Below, in pieces: positions 46,673 to 58,785 of a DNA stretch of 64,000 nt; within the stretch, counting starts at the first letter, position 1, and each line of letters starts with the position of its first letter. The DNA comes from Evernia prunastri. Lineage: Eukaryota > Ascomycota > Lecanoromycetes > Lecanorales > Parmeliaceae. The notes beneath the pieces were generated by a model. It did not search any database. It saw nothing but the letters and a program-made list of their open reading frames with translations, and had not been told where the DNA came from. The stretch lies in contig NKYR01000012.1 in the NCBI GenBank assembly GCA_003184365.1, forward strand, positions 248,001-312,000, written 5' to 3'. The position numbers were made by a program, and so were the translations under genes.

Positions 46673-49617
46673 TTTAAGGAAAGATTCAGAGTGCCTGCAG
46701 TAGACTCGTAGGGTTCAACTCAAGGATAGTATGCTCCGACCGCCTAGAGGAGCTAAGCTTCGCTAAAGCTTAGTAGTAGACGCGAGAGGAGACAGTAGGA
46801 ATATGTTAGCCACTTGAGCAGCGTTGCAGTCAGCAGGACACGAAGAGCGCTGGAAGCTAATGCAACTGATGCCCAGTTTGCATCCATGCAATAATTCGGA
46901 CTGTTTCGCGACAACTGCATTAGATAGTCTTTCAGCTGCCGGGTAGGCGCAGTAGTCATCAGCCCCCCCCAAGACACATTTGACAGCCCCGCGGACGCCC
47001 CTTCAAATGATGATCCCACATGCAGGGTTGTGGGGTAATCAAATACACACCGGCTCGATGCGTTGTAATCGACATGGTATCTGCTGCGTAGAGAATTATG
47101 AAATGCCAGCTCCATGATTGCACACACTTGGATTGAAAAAGACTAACATGGTCGCAGAACACCGAAGCCAGAGTTACAGATTGCGGTCCGCCTTCGGGCT
47201 CTCCTTACGGATCAGCTGTGAAGCCGTCTTGGTTTGAGGACTAGCGAGCTCAAGAGACGTGAAATGATCATGCGAGCTACATCGAAGACTACAGCCTTGC
47301 GGTCGAGCGGGCCTTATTCCGACCCGCTTCCTGGAGTAGATTATACCGCACTGGTTCGGAGGTCGCTTCCAACCTTTGTAGAAGCAGACGATGTCACAAT
47401 CTATGAAGATCAGCATGCAGATCAAGGTGTTTTTTTTTCGTCGAACCAGAACAAAGTTGTTGATGGGTTGCTACCAGTCAGGATGCTGGTATCCGAGCTT
47501 CCTCGGCTGCTTGAAAATTGGGCGATGTGAGGGATTATTTGTAGCCAACCGAGCCTTTCAAGAAGAAATTCATGCACTCAGCCTTTCATAAGAATGTTTT
47601 GTTGTCACATCGCCTGCCTTGCAACCAAATACTGGCTGCAAATCATGTAATGCAAGAGAGGCTATTTTAAGATATGGAGCGGGGTAAGGTAGGATTACTG
47701 CGGCTTGCTGTGAAAATCCGTCTTGCTTACATGATTTACCTGTCGTTTGAACTGTGATCTGATGGAGATTCTATGGACTCTGGTAGCCTCTTGTATCCGC
47801 CAAATCTCCGCTTGATATCGTAAATTAGCTTTGCAATGCCTTGCGTTGGGAATTTGCAAGTTTTGCCTCAAGTTTCCAATCACAAGTGCTTTGCTTACCT
47901 CCGTTCCATGTACGATGTAACCAGCTTGAGTGATGAGGGATTTTCACAGCCACTCAGGCATCCGCAGAAAAGTATTTGCTTGATTGGTTCACTAAAGGAC
48001 TAACTGTAGGGTAGTATGACCTAATCAATTAACCAGTATTGGGGGCGCATAGACTGGACCTAAGGATCTCTTTTGGGGCTGACAAGGGCATAGGCTCAGG
48101 AATGAGGTCCTCGTTAGATACAAACCAAAGCAGCTCTAAGCGCATTGTCCAGGTAATCATTCAGGCGGGAGATTATCCGACAGCTAGACCCTCGTTCTTG
48201 GCATGGGCAGGATTTTTGGTGTCGAGCTCCGTAAGGATGTGATTATCCCGAGACGATTTTGGGGTCTTCGCGGGGATGCGATTGTATAATGTCATGTTAC
48301 GCCAGGACTCCAACCAAGGCCTATACTCTTTCCCCCACTTTTCATTTCTACTATACACCTCGTAGTCTAGGAAGTTCTTGACAGACTGTGAGAAGGATGA
48401 AATGGCTTTTGGAAAGACGTTGGAGATTTCAATTCAAGTGTCTAAGCGTATGTGAAAAGCTGTTCAGTGACAACGCTTCTTTCGACTGGAATCGTGCACG
48501 AAGCTGTCTTATTCCGCCAGTGCAAAGATGGATGCACAAAAGTTTTCCGGGTGACAGAGTCTCCAGGCGGGATGTTGAAGGCATGCAGGGTGAACAGTTC
48601 TAACTTCTTGATGCGTCGCGAGTCTTTCTCCTTTCCGTGTGCCGAGTATGGAGATGAAGATAGCATTTCTCAAGGCCACAATATTTTGATCATGGCTGCG
48701 TGTGGGGATGAGTTAGGTTCAACATATATTCTGTTATGTATGTCAGATCCAGATTAGGTGAGTTGTGCCGACAAATCTCATGTGCGATTGCATAAGACGA
48801 AGAAGACTTGACATATGCTTGGATGCCTCGTCGTGCTTCCGAGCCCGACCGAAAATGCTGAGTCGTCAATACTCGGCTCAAAGTCATGTATATGCATGTT
48901 AGCTCAAGGTTGGGTGGGCACCCCCGCAAAAACCGATGCCCCACTCGAATCTTGCCTCATGCGAGGTTCTTGATATGGTCTGCGGGGTAAGTACCACGCA
49001 TTCAAATTTACGTATCGAAGTTAATTGACTGGATTGACCGGGTGTGGGGAAAAAGGATCTACAATGTTCCTCCGCTTCTTTTGCGTTTTCAAAAACTCGG
49101 CGATGCATATGCGGTCCACTTCGTTTGCAGTAATGTCGCGCCATATGTGAGAAATTTCTCATCTGTACAACATATGTTCGTTATGCACGTCATTCCAAAT
49201 ATTTTGTTATTCTTACGTTTTCTTATTGTCTGCCAGGCATCAAAAATTGCATCCTGCATCCGCCGTCCACTGAGCTTGGAGGAATGTTGCCCACGGATGT
49301 GCCTGATGGTTGCAGAACAAAGTTGTGTCGAATGGAATGCTTGGAAAAAGACGTGATTGCTGTATCATGCACGCCACTGAAAGAGCTGTTGCACTCATGT
49401 ACATTCTCATGAGGAGATCAAGCGCGTGGAGGTTGAGCTCTTCTAGTTACGTCTGTGAGGTAGATGGAACGTGCAAGAAATCAGCTCAAGAACATAAAGA
49501 GGCAACAGAGCGCAGGACATTTGATTAATTCAAAGTTCAAAGCTGTTTCAACCCAAAAACTATACCTGTCTGTGTTGTAAAGCTGCTCAAGTCTTGCCGG
49601 TTCCTTCGGTCTCAAAT
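46673..49617. other. Nearly 3 kb without a supported gene
   Basis: The leftward frame 46753-47127 (CVFDYPTTLHVGSSFEG..., ending in a hydrophobic stretch) may be a piece of a fungal membrane-protein gene, but no exon partners were found. The remaining frames are short and featureless. Base composition drifts toward AT. Confidence 0.35.
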
Positions 49618-50436
49618 ATGGCCAGTCAATCCTTGGCCCATCCCCCACTTGACAATGGAAAAACCGAAAGCGATACACTCAGAGTCGAGGAAGTCGATAC
49701 GCACGACGTCGCCGATGCAACAGAAAAAACCGTTGCAGCGGGCGCACCACGAGACCCAGTTCGCGATTTCATCGACTATCAGGAATACCGGGCCAACAAT
49801 GTAATTGTTCGTCGGGTGAGGGACAATCTTTACCAAACCAGCTCCGAGAACCTAGTAAAGCGTCAGGATCTCAAGTATCAAGGGTTCGATTGGAATCTGG
49901 TGTTCTCATGGATCAACGAAACCGACTCGGACAACACGTACGAAGAAACGGTGGAGGAAGGGCTCACTATTCGAGAGGGCGAGGAGACCGAGCGCAACTT
50001 CAACATTAGCGCAGCCTTCAAAGGGCTAGGGGTCAGTGCTGGCGGTTATTAGATGAACTTCTCCGAGCGCGAGACATCAAGCGTTAGAACGATTACCAAA
50101 ACGATCACCGTCCCTGCTCATCAAACGCTATATTTCTATCAAAAGCGCTACAATTTCCTGACCGAGGTCTGGTTTTGGCAGTACGTTCCAGGTTGGGACA
50201 ACTACAACCATTTCACGGTCGGGGCAGATCGAACCTATCAACGTGTTCAAAGGACCGCAGTGACGTCCATCTTCAGCCAGGAGTTTGCGACTATCTACAG
50301 GCGTCTGAGCAATTCCACAACCATCAGCGCTGAAGCAGCACCGTCCCTGACAGGTGAACCCACCTCAACAAGACAGTTCATGAACATCACTTCGATGGCG
50401 AAGCGCAAGCTATCAGAGTTTGGCATCACGGGGTAG
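49618..50436 (+). pseudogene. Unrecognised ORF interrupted by one in-frame TAG, possibly pore-forming type
   Basis: One frame runs 273 codons from the ATG at 49618 to TAG at 50434-50436, with a single TAG in the middle (50050-50052, after SAGGY). Both halves are hydrophilic and rich in Thr/Ser and aromatic residues in alternating patterns suggesting beta strands. The second half contains ITVPAHQTLYFYQKRYNF. No signal peptide or transmembrane helix. The pattern is reminiscent of aerolysin-like beta-pore-forming proteins, but this is an impression only and the family is not established. As it stands the reading frame is broken. No introns are needed to explain it. Confidence 0.5.
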
Positions 50437-51095
50437 GATATCACTTGTGGTTGTTCTTTCGGGAATCGAGATGATGATGTTCCATGATCTCTACTACAGA
50501 GAAGTCCTTTTGCGCAGGCTTGTTGCGCATCCCTTCCTTATGATCTCCCATCTCTAGTGACGCTAGGAGGATTGGAGAGACTGCACTCGTTCATTTTATC
50601 TGGCAAGCTATCACGAAACTATGCTTTTCTTTCCGACCTTCATTTCATATCAACGATAGCAGCTAGTGAATACGAATTTTATCTTCTCCCGCCATTCTTG
50701 AGTGCTCTCTTTGGGGAGCTTCTTTTGCCAGAGAGTCCTGTGAAAGGCTGACGTTCGCTGGCGCTCAATTGGCGAACTTGGGGTTCAATGCTCTATTGGG
50801 TTACTAATTAATAGCGGGGGCATGCTAGTTCGACATATACTCGCCAAGGCCGTGAGGTCTAGTGCGGGCATATAGTCCGGCGTGGGTCGGCAGATCCAAG
50901 GTATATGAGAGCGGACTGATGCGAAATCATATGCTAACGACTGCTGTAGACGTACGCTTAGCGGGAAGTCCTGCGGGCGCAGATTCTTCCCTCAGAATAT
51001 ACTACTCATACTCTACAATATCCTGCACGCACACTCTCACATTCTATAAGCTTTCCCCTGCTCCGTTGAGGGTCACTATACGATCCAGCTCAGCT

Positions 51096-52385
51096 TAATC
51101 AAATGGTCTCCGAGATAGACCTCGAAAGTCCGCAAGAATTGCAGCAGATCAGGCAGTGGAACAGCTCGATACCGTGTCTTGTCGAGAGCTGTATACACTC
51201 TGAAGTCACCAAGATGGTAAAAAAATGACTGGATGCGCCCGCCGTATGCGCGTGGGACGGTAATTTGACCTACAGCGAGTTGAACGCCAAAGCTGCAACT
51301 TTGGCTCATTATCTTATCGAACTTGGCATATGTCCAGAGTCAACGGTGTCATTCTACCTTGACAAATCTCAGTGGGCAGTGATCGTCATGTTAGCCGTTC
51401 TACAGACCGGTGGAGCAGTGGTGCCCCTTGGCACCTCATACCCAATCAAGCGGGCGGAAGGTATCATAAGCAATGTCGCTTCAAAAGTCATTCTAGTTGA
51501 TGAGATACAGGCCGATCGTCTAGGTGAATTAGCCAACCTGCCGCCGTATCCTCGGCTGATCCAGGTCAACTCGTGTTCTTGAGCACACTGCCGAGCGGAA
51601 AAGGAGCCCTCATTACGACAGTGGCACCCAAGATTTTAGCTTGGGTGGTCCATGGTTCAGGGAGCACAGGTGTGCCGAAGGGCGTAATGCTCGAGCATTC
51701 AGCATTATGTACCAATCTCGATCATATAGGTGCTAGATATGGTTTGGGAACCTACACAAGAACAATTCAATTTGCTGCGCATACATTTGATGCAGTCATC
51801 CAAGATGTATTCGCGACTCTGATTTGGGGTGGGACAATATGCATATCATCAGAGCAGGACCGGATGAATAACCTGGCGGGCGCAATGCTTTCGATGGACG
51901 TCGATTTTGCAGGCCTGACTTCAACGGTAGCACGCCTGATCACGCCGGCCGAGACACCAAGCTTGCTTACAATGGTTTTGTATGGGGAGCCTGCACAAGC
52001 TACAGTTGTGGAGTCGTGGCACGAGCACGTCAATTCCCTGAAGTCCTATGGTCCAACGGAGTGCTCGATCAACTCGACTTGTGATGGGCCTTTGGCGGAC
52101 CCAAACCTACCTTCTAACAATGGAGTGGCCATGGGAACGCGGCTGTGGGTCACCGAGGTAAAAATTCCACACCAGTTGTGCCCCATTGGCGTTCCTGGTG
52201 AGCTCTTGCTAGAAGGACCACAGCTGAGTAGGGGCTATCTGAAAGATACAGGGCGGACAAATGAAGTCTTTCTCACCGATCCAGCATTTATAGCGAATCC
52301 AGCACTAGGTCTAGAGGTTGGCTGTCGCATGTACCGCATCGAAGATTTGGTTCAGCAGAACGATGATGGTTCATTGGCGTATAGT
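51096..52385 (+). pseudogene. NRPS adenylation-domain fragment, disrupted
   Basis: Rightward translation gives the N-terminal core of a nonribosomal peptide synthetase adenylation domain: APAVCAWDGNLTYSELNAKA (A2-like), VIVMLAVLQTGGAVVPLG, WVVHGSGSTGVPKGVMLEH (A3), FAAHTFDAVIQDVF (A4), SYGPTECSINST (A5), GTRLWVTE, GVPGELLLEGPQLSRGYL (A6) and YRIEDLVQQNDDGSLAY (A7). The A8-A10 motifs, carrier and condensation domains are absent. A TGA at 51208-51210 replaces an expected Trp/Arg, the frame shifts near 51575, and homology stops at about 52385 where MITE-like sequence begins. Non-functional remnant. Confidence 0.8.
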
Positions 52386-52445
52386 TACCAAATCATACTC
52401 CAGCAGTATCACTTCTTGAATTACACTCTTCGCTTTGGCGGAGGG

Positions 52446-52518
52446 GTATGAGAATGTAATGGGGGGTATGAATTGGTCAGGATTCAACCTTTTGGGGTAT
52501 GACTAAGTAATTTGCCCA
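52446..52518. repeat. Isolated end of the MULE-like MITE family
   Basis: Reads GGGGTATGAGAATGTAATG ... GGGGTATGACTAAGTAATTTGCCC, matching the right end of the element at 35159-35620. No opposite end was found nearby, so this is a truncated copy abutting the NRPS relic. Confidence 0.65.
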
Positions 52519-52779
52519 TGTTCGGGGACTCGCATCGTTCCCGACACTTTTGCTTAGCCTGACGCTTTTCCATATGTATACCCCCATGTGTGTTGGAAAT
52601 GATGCAGCACTCCATGTGTTGATACCCCTCATGTGGCAAATTAGCGTGTTTCTCAGGCATAAAAGTAGCCTTCACACCATTCCATAGAAAAAATAATCAT
52701 TCTTCATACATCTAATTTCAATAGGTTATGGGTTCTCGTGCAACTTCTACGCAGTTGCAAGTCAATCATTGATTTATTC

Positions 52780-52975
52780 TCATAGAGTCTCGTCAGTGCC
52801 CATCGAAGTGATCAATACAGAATATCTATCATCTTTTCAAAGAGTCTCGTTAATAGCTCACGAAGTGATCAGTGCAGAGTATCTTAATATCTACAAATTC
52901 TATCATTCTTTTTAATTCAAAAGAGCCTCGTCAGTGTTTAAGAAGAGGTCAGTACAGAGTATCTTTTCACAATCA
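52780..52975. repeat. Three imperfect tandem copies of a roughly 70-bp unit
   Basis: Each copy starts AGAGTCTCGTCAGTG or a close variant and ends CAGTACAGAGTATCTT or a variant. Located just ahead of retroelement copy 1. Confidence 0.7.
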
Positions 52976-53499
52976 TTATATCTATTTAAAAATCAGAGTC
53001 GTCACGAATTAAACTTCTTACTGAGAGCAATTTCAGCTTTTGATTCATCGATATTCGAGTCAAACTACGATTTAAAGATCTTTGAAAATATATAAAGCAA
53101 ATGTATATGACTTAGAAAGAAATTACGACAGAGAAAGAGCTTTTCAAGAAGAAATAGAAGATTATAGACGATTAAGTGAATAAATTTCAAAAGGCTGCTG
53201 ATCTTATGATCTCTACGATTAGTTTTAATATCAAACGAAAGCTTATAGAGACCGAATTCAACGATTGCGAATCTTCAAAAACAGCTGCAACATCATCGAT
53301 TAATTTAAATAAACTCTGATATCGAGCTTCGACTCGTTATTTCATTATTGAGACTGATTTCAAAGCACGACGACGATTAAAGAAGAATTCACGACTTATT
53401 CTCTTTCTATGACAATTCGATTAATGATTATATATCACAAAAGTAAAATACTTTGAAATATGTTATATTCGATGAGATAATTGATGTTCTGCTATGTAG

Positions 53500-53800
53500 A
53501 GAACGCGGAGTCGTCTTCGTCAAACGAGATCTTAAAAACGCATTTCGATATATATTAGTGACTCTATCGAATCGATGGCTGCTGAGGTTTTTCTATAAGA
53601 ATCGCTATTAACTGAAATTTTTTCTATTATTCGATCTTCGAACATTATTCGTTCTCTTTGATCTATTCGTCAAGACTGTTAACTAAATTCTAATAACGAT
53701 TCTACATTAAATCGTGATTCTTCACTATCTGAACGACTTCTTCGTTATTCTCGTCTTAAAAGCTAATATAGAACAATATGATCGTTAGTTCGATTAGTTA
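53500..53800 (+). pseudogene. Reverse transcriptase relic of YR retroelement, copy 1
   Basis: Frame-by-frame reading recovers RWLLRFF, then FDLRTLFVLFDLFVKTVN, and VIHYLNDFFVIL, a decayed form of the LPFGLRT...LF..LF and YLDDF motifs of DIRS-class reverse transcriptases. Several stops intervene. Confidence 0.6.
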
Positions 53801-54903
53801 TGCAGCGATTTGAGTCTGAATATTAATCACACGAAAGATATTCTCGGAATAATTACGAATTTTCTGGATATTAAGCTTGATAATATTCGAATATAGACGA
53901 GACTTTTTTCCGACAAGCTCGTACGCGCGAGAAACTCGATGAAGAATCTTTTAAAACGAATAATAATCTCACATCGCGAGCTCGAGTCAGCGATGAAATT
54001 TCTGTCATTTATAGTCAAAATCGTTATTTTCGAAAGAGTATTTCTGAGACGACTTTTTGACGCGATACGAAGATCGATGATAATAGTACGAATCACGATC
54101 GATATGAAGATCGATCTACTATGATGAAAAGACTTTCTGAAGGACTAAAACGATCTACAGTTACTACAACGCGTCGTCGATCGATATTCTCGATACATTT
54201 TAACTGACGTCTTCGAGAATCTAGACATAAATAATTATTTGTTAGATCATCTCATCTTGTTGTCTATCGTTATTGAGATATTTAATATTCGCGTGATTAT
54301 ACGACATTGCAAGAAGAATATACAATTCAATAAAATAAAAGCGATTCTATATGTCATTCGTCTATGACTGAACAGACTTCGAGACTTACGACTAATTCTC
54401 TACTGCGATAACTATATCTGCGTATATGAACTACAGAAGGCTTTCATTCAAAAATCGACGATGACGTCGTTGCGAAAGATTGTCATGCTGCTGACAAAGA
54501 ACGATACTCTTCTGATATTCACTTAAATCTCTATAAAGGCTAATTAGCTAGTCGATGATTTATCGCGTTTTCGCTATCGAAAGATAGCTGATAAGTATTC
54601 ACAGCTGAGATATTTAATTATCACTTCGTCTCGCTAAGACGCGATTCATCGGATTTTTGATATTATCATATCTCGCTGTCTCGAAAGATCGTTCGTCTTC
54701 TCTATTGAGATCTTGCTTTCAAAACTCGCTTCACATATGAAACTCTCTATCGATCTTACAATGCTTACTACATATTATATGAATTCAATTCATCTTTCTC
54801 AGTTATAACCGACTCACTGACTAGCTGAATTGCTTAATTAAGCGTTTAAAGACTGAAGTATAAGTTTATCAGGATATATCTCATCGACGTCAAATTCGTT
54901 TAT

Positions 54904-55617
54904 GTGAATATGAACTTCGGGAATCTCACAGTATTTGAAAGTCCTCTGCTGCAGAGAATCGTTATCGATAATCGACGATTACGAGACGAAGTAGAAACAA
55001 AAGAACGACGGTCAATTATCAAAGACGTGCTACTTCAAATTCTTTCACACTTCGATCGTTATATCAAACATAAAACTATAATGCAGACGACTTTCTGTCT
55101 CGTCTTCGTCGTCTTTCTTAGAGTAGACGAATTTATATACTCAGTCAAAGATATGAAGAACGAGGAATTCGGCAAATGATTTCTCACACGTCGCTCGATG
55201 AGGCTATATAAGAATCATCTCGAACTCACACTGTTAGTCTTAAAGATCGATTTCTTCAAAAAGGATATTACACTAACAGTGTTCGATACGAATAACGAGA
55301 CATACGCTGTTCGCGTATTAAGATACTTGTTTCAGTAATATTCTTCGCCATCTGAGGTATCTTTATTTTATACTTCATCGAATAAGATCTTTTCAAGAGA
55401 TCTCGTTACGAAGAATCTTCGATTGGCGTTGAATTTCAATGATTTCGAGAATTATTATTCAGAGCACTTCTTTCGTCGCGATGTAGTTATATTAGCTCGT
55501 TACGCGAATCTCAGCGAGAACGAAATTATGCTATTAGAAAGATGGAAATCAGACTTCTATCGTCTATATATCGTGATATATTCTACATATATTTTCGTCG
55601 CATTACGTTATTAGTAA
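54904..55617 (+). pseudogene. Tyrosine recombinase relic of YR retroelement
   Basis: Reading through two stops gives FLRVDEFIYSVKDM (first catalytic Arg), TRRSMRLYKNHLELTLLVLKIDFFKKDITLTVF, EHFFRRDVVILARYANLSENEIMLLERW (H-x-x-R box) and KSDFYRLYI (Tyr nucleophile). This is the catalytic R..HxxR..Y order of phage-integrase-type recombinases used by DIRS, Ngaro and Crypton elements. Stops at about 55177 and 55337 inactivate it. Confidence 0.7.
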
Positions 55618-55751
55618 TACGTTCAAGTGTGACGAGAAGAAGAATTCTAACATCTCCACACACCTGTATCAGCATCTTTCGTCTTAATTAGTGCTAATGC
55701 TGACGATTTTCGTCAGGGACGGTCTCTACGAGATCGTCGCTTGAGCTGTTT

Positions 55752-55883
55752 GAGAGTTTTTCTAGCACTGAGAAATCTATATATATCTCTTCAGATAGCT
55801 AGCTTCAGTGTTGAGATCTCGCAACACATTTGTAAACGATTTCAATTGTTTTAAAGTCTCTATATGATGAGAGACGAAGATTA
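55752..55883 (+). repeat. Split direct repeat B1
   Basis: 132 bp starting GAGAGTTTTTCTAGCACTG, repeated with RIP-like transitions at 56199-56330. Confidence 0.8.
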
Positions 55884-55884
55884 A

Positions 55885-56150
55885 TCGCTTTAGTGAGACT
55901 GGAGATTAGTCGGTCGTATAATATAGTGTGATATGATAATATCGCTTAGTAAGCGATATTGTAGGTCTATATCGATTAGCAAGCAATATTGAAGTATATT
56001 CATAGAGACGCGATTCGTGTCAAAAACGCGATATCCAGAAGATTATAGGCTGACTGAGAGCTCTATTTATATAGACTGCCCATAAGTGTTGGGCTTCTCA
56101 TTCGATTTCATCTCTTTCAGAGTTATAGCATTCTTTTTCTGCCCACCCAC
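55885..56150 (+). repeat. Split direct repeat A2
   Basis: Starts TCGCTTTAGTGAGACTGG and matches the repeat at 58408/58525 with many C-to-T and G-to-A differences. Contains ATTCATAGAGACGCGATTCG, identical in both. Confidence 0.8.
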
Positions 56151-56198
56151 ATCTATATATAGCTTTATTTTCACTCCAGATTTAGCTGAATAAGCATT

Positions 56199-56330
56199 GA
56201 GAGTTTTCCTAGCACTGAGAAGTCTACATATATCTCTTCAGGCAGCTAGCCTCGGTGTTGAAACCCCGCAACACATTTGCAAACGATTCCAGCTGTTTTG
56301 AAGTCTCTACATGATGAGAGGCGAAGACTA
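56199..56330 (+). repeat. Split direct repeat B2
   Basis: Same length and order as B1; the C and G content is better preserved here than in B1. Confidence 0.8.
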
Positions 56331-57202
56331 ACTACAGATTATGACGTTTTCAGGACATCGCGGGGCACAATCTATCGCCGTAGCGTATCTGGTATTAACT
56401 GATGACTTTAGTCTCCGGACACACCACACATATGCCTCTACAAACAACACGATACCTCAATTCAAGTTCCCCTCGCGAAAAAAGAATCGGTTACAACGTC
56501 GATAGAATATTTCCCAAACTACAAGCTGTATACTAAAAGCTTTGTTTTCATAACCTTTTGTACTCGCGTTACGGACGTCCTTTAGATGTCTTCAGACTAA
56601 GTTGGCCAACGAGTACAGTCATTCCTGAATATCAGCTAGCGAGAAGTTTAAGACCCTCCAGAGACCTTCGCTAGCCGCATCGAGAGATATCGATCTTCAA
56701 CTAGTACGTAATATCTATCACACGCTGTAGAATATGGTTTCCGAGTAGCTAACATAGCACCGGTCTAGAAATCTCCATTTCAAGATGGTTCGATCATACT
56801 CATACGTATTTGATATGCGGTGTTCTGCACACGTAACAAGCGCGGTCTAGATTCTTAAAGATGTGGTTGATCGCAGCGTCTCGGTATCAGGAATCCCTGC
56901 CTAGTGATTTTTCGCCACAGAAGGCACCTAAATCTCAGCCATGTATACATCATTAAGATACTAATAGCTACGTTGTGTATGCGGTGACGCTCACACAAGG
57001 TCAGCTAATCAAGCCACTCGATCATACACATCCTCAGCTGACGCACACAGTGACGTACACATGGTCAGGTTCAAAAGTGATAATTTTGTGTATAACAGGA
57101 GCACAGCAGGCGGCCTTTCTCCAACATCCCATCTTTGCTTACCTCCCAAAAACTACCAACACACAGCCCATCCCCCGCCATTCCTCTTAACGACACGCAA
57201 AA
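56331..57202. other. Flank between retroelement copy 1 and the secreted-protein gene
   Basis: No gene or repeat identified. The last 200 bases probably include the promoter of the secreted-protein gene. Confidence 0.4.
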
Positions 57203-57846
57203 ATGAAGGCCTGCACACTTGCCACCGCCGTGGTGGTAGCTATGACCAAACTCCCCATCGCCTACGGCAAAACAACACCGTTCAACGCAAATGTAAGGCA
57301 CCCAAACTTTCACAGCCTCGACAGAAGTCACTGACCACCCCACAGTTCGATGACCGCACCGTGATCCCCGACGAGGGACGCGCCAGCCCCGTGGGCGTCT
57401 ACATGGGCATCTCGTTCCCCAACTTCGACCTCGATCAGAACGACATCCAGCTCGCCGTCCTCATCGCCCAATCCAAGCCCAACTCCGTCTTCGGCGCCGG
57501 GTTCGCCTCTAGCCCCGCATCCATGACGGTTTCCTATTCCGGCTCGACCGCCAAATCCCTCGCCCTCACCAGCCTCTACTACGGCTGCCAGACCGACCTC
57601 GGCCAGGGCGCGGTCGAGGTCCCCATCGATTGCAACATCACGATGACGGGCTACAAGGCGGGCTCGTCGAAGCCGGCCGCGGTCCAGGTCTTCGAGTTCG
57701 AACCGCCGGTCGGAGCCAGGGTTCCGATGGCGTTCGGCAAGTTTGGGGCGGCGTTTCAGGGCTTGCAGACTGTCACTTATGTGCAAAGCCCCGGGACGCT
57801 GACGGAGTTTCTTTTGGATAATATCGTTGGGACTTTGACGACTTGA
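57203..57846 (+). CDS. Small secreted protein, candidate effector
   Basis: Two exons, 57203-57292 and 57346-57846, with a GTAAGG..CACAG intron in phase 0, give 196 residues. The N-terminus (MKACTLATAVVVAMTKLPIAYG) is a plausible signal peptide. The mature part is neutral to acidic, with two Cys (YYGCQTD and IDCNITMT) that could pair and one N-glycosylation site. No known domain is recognised. The coding exon is conspicuously GC-rich (third positions mostly C/G), with AT-rich degenerate retroelements on both sides and no premature stops. Its position in a repeat island, small size and secretion are the usual marks of a host-interaction effector, but this is inference. Confidence 0.75.
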
Positions 57847-58407
57847 GGCTGGGTTGATGAGTTGGCTCACGGAGGTGGTTGAGATAGCCGGATTGCAGGG
57901 CAAGAATGTGCGTCTTAGATTTTATTGTCATAGTACTGATGGAATATTCGGCACACTGGGAACACGCTCGCTTGGTTCAGACTTTGAATCAGAAACACAA
58001 AACTAGTTTGTTCAACCTTCACTTACCAACATGAACAGGCATCCAAACAACTGAATATGTGTGGATGTGAGTGCGGTTGCTCCAACACTAAGCTAGCTAA
58101 CCGAAGAGACATACAAAAACTCTTCGGTGCTAAGGAAACCCTTATACTTGTGAGACATAAACCTGAAGTCAAAAATGAAATCGTATACAGACGCCGGCCA
58201 ACGAGCTAAAAAGAAACCAAAGCTCGGGAAAAATTCCAAGCAAAACCCTCTTTGACCTTCGCGCAACAATTGACACATAAGGAAAAAGCAATCATCCCAT
58301 CCTACCTACCCCCCCCAACAACATCTTCATCTCCAGCCCCAACGAGCCCATCATTTTCGATCTGGTCCGACGGCATTTACATCTGCTACCTCCAGCACTG
58401 CAACTAC
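57847..58407. other. Flank between the secreted-protein gene and retroelement copy 2
   Basis: No gene, RNA or repeat is supported. Confidence 0.4.
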
Positions 58408-58785
58408 TCGCTCCAGTGGGACTGGGGGTTAGTCGGTCGCATGGCATAGTGTGACATGGTAATATCGCTTAGCAAGCGATATTGCAGACCTACATCGATT
58501 AGNNNNNNNNNNNNTGAATGCTAGTCGCTCCAGTGGGACTGGGGGTTAGTCGGTCGCATGGCATAGTGTGACATGGTAATATCGCTTAGCAAGCGATATT
58601 GCAGACCTACATCGATTAGCAATCGATATTGCAGTATATTCATAGAGACGCGATTCGTGTCAAGGACGCGATATTCAGAAGATTGCAGACTGACTGAGAG
58701 CTCTATTTATATGAGCTGCCCATCAGTGTTGAGCTTCTTATTCGATTTCATCTCTTTCAGAGCCATAGTATTCTTTCTCACCTAT
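58408..58785 (+). repeat. Split direct repeat A1 (left end of copy 2), with gap and duplicated start
   Basis: Repeat A occurs as 58408-58502, then a 12-base N gap, then restarts at 58525 with the same sequence and runs to about 58785. The duplicate start is more likely a gap-joining artefact than biology. It matches A2 at 55885. Confidence 0.7.
58503..58514. other. Assembly gap (12 N)
   Basis: Run of N inside the terminal repeat. Confidence 1.

Larger units (their letters stand above)
52976..56330 (+). mobile_element. Degenerate tyrosine-recombinase retroelement (DIRS/Ngaro/PAT type), copy 1
   Basis: AT-rich DNA with stop codons in all frames. It contains, in order, an RT relic (about 53500-53800), a tyrosine-recombinase relic (54904-55617), then repeat B1 (55752-55883), repeat A2 (55885-56150) and repeat B2 (56199-56330). 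A B1-A2-B2 right end is the split-direct-repeat layout of PAT/Ngaro-type elements. No A1 left end was found for this copy, so it is probably truncated on the left by older insertions. CpG is largely kept while the coding frames are peppered with TAA/TAG/TGA, as expected from RIP at CpA. Confidence 0.7.

Noticed and set aside
13687..50052. Reassignment of TAG as a sense codon, suggested by internal TAGs in PSO2, the ORF at 49618 and the ankyrin relic.
   Set aside because: Intact genes here end normally with TAG (phosphate transporter, MFS at 44163-44165, pseudo-G-alpha at 21241-21243), and other broken genes carry TAA or TGA, so these are ordinary nonsense codons or errors.
52780..52975. Possible CRISPR-like array because of regularly spaced repeats.
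   Set aside because: Only three imperfect copies of a 70-bp unit without unique spacers, in a fungal genome; a simple tandem repeat.
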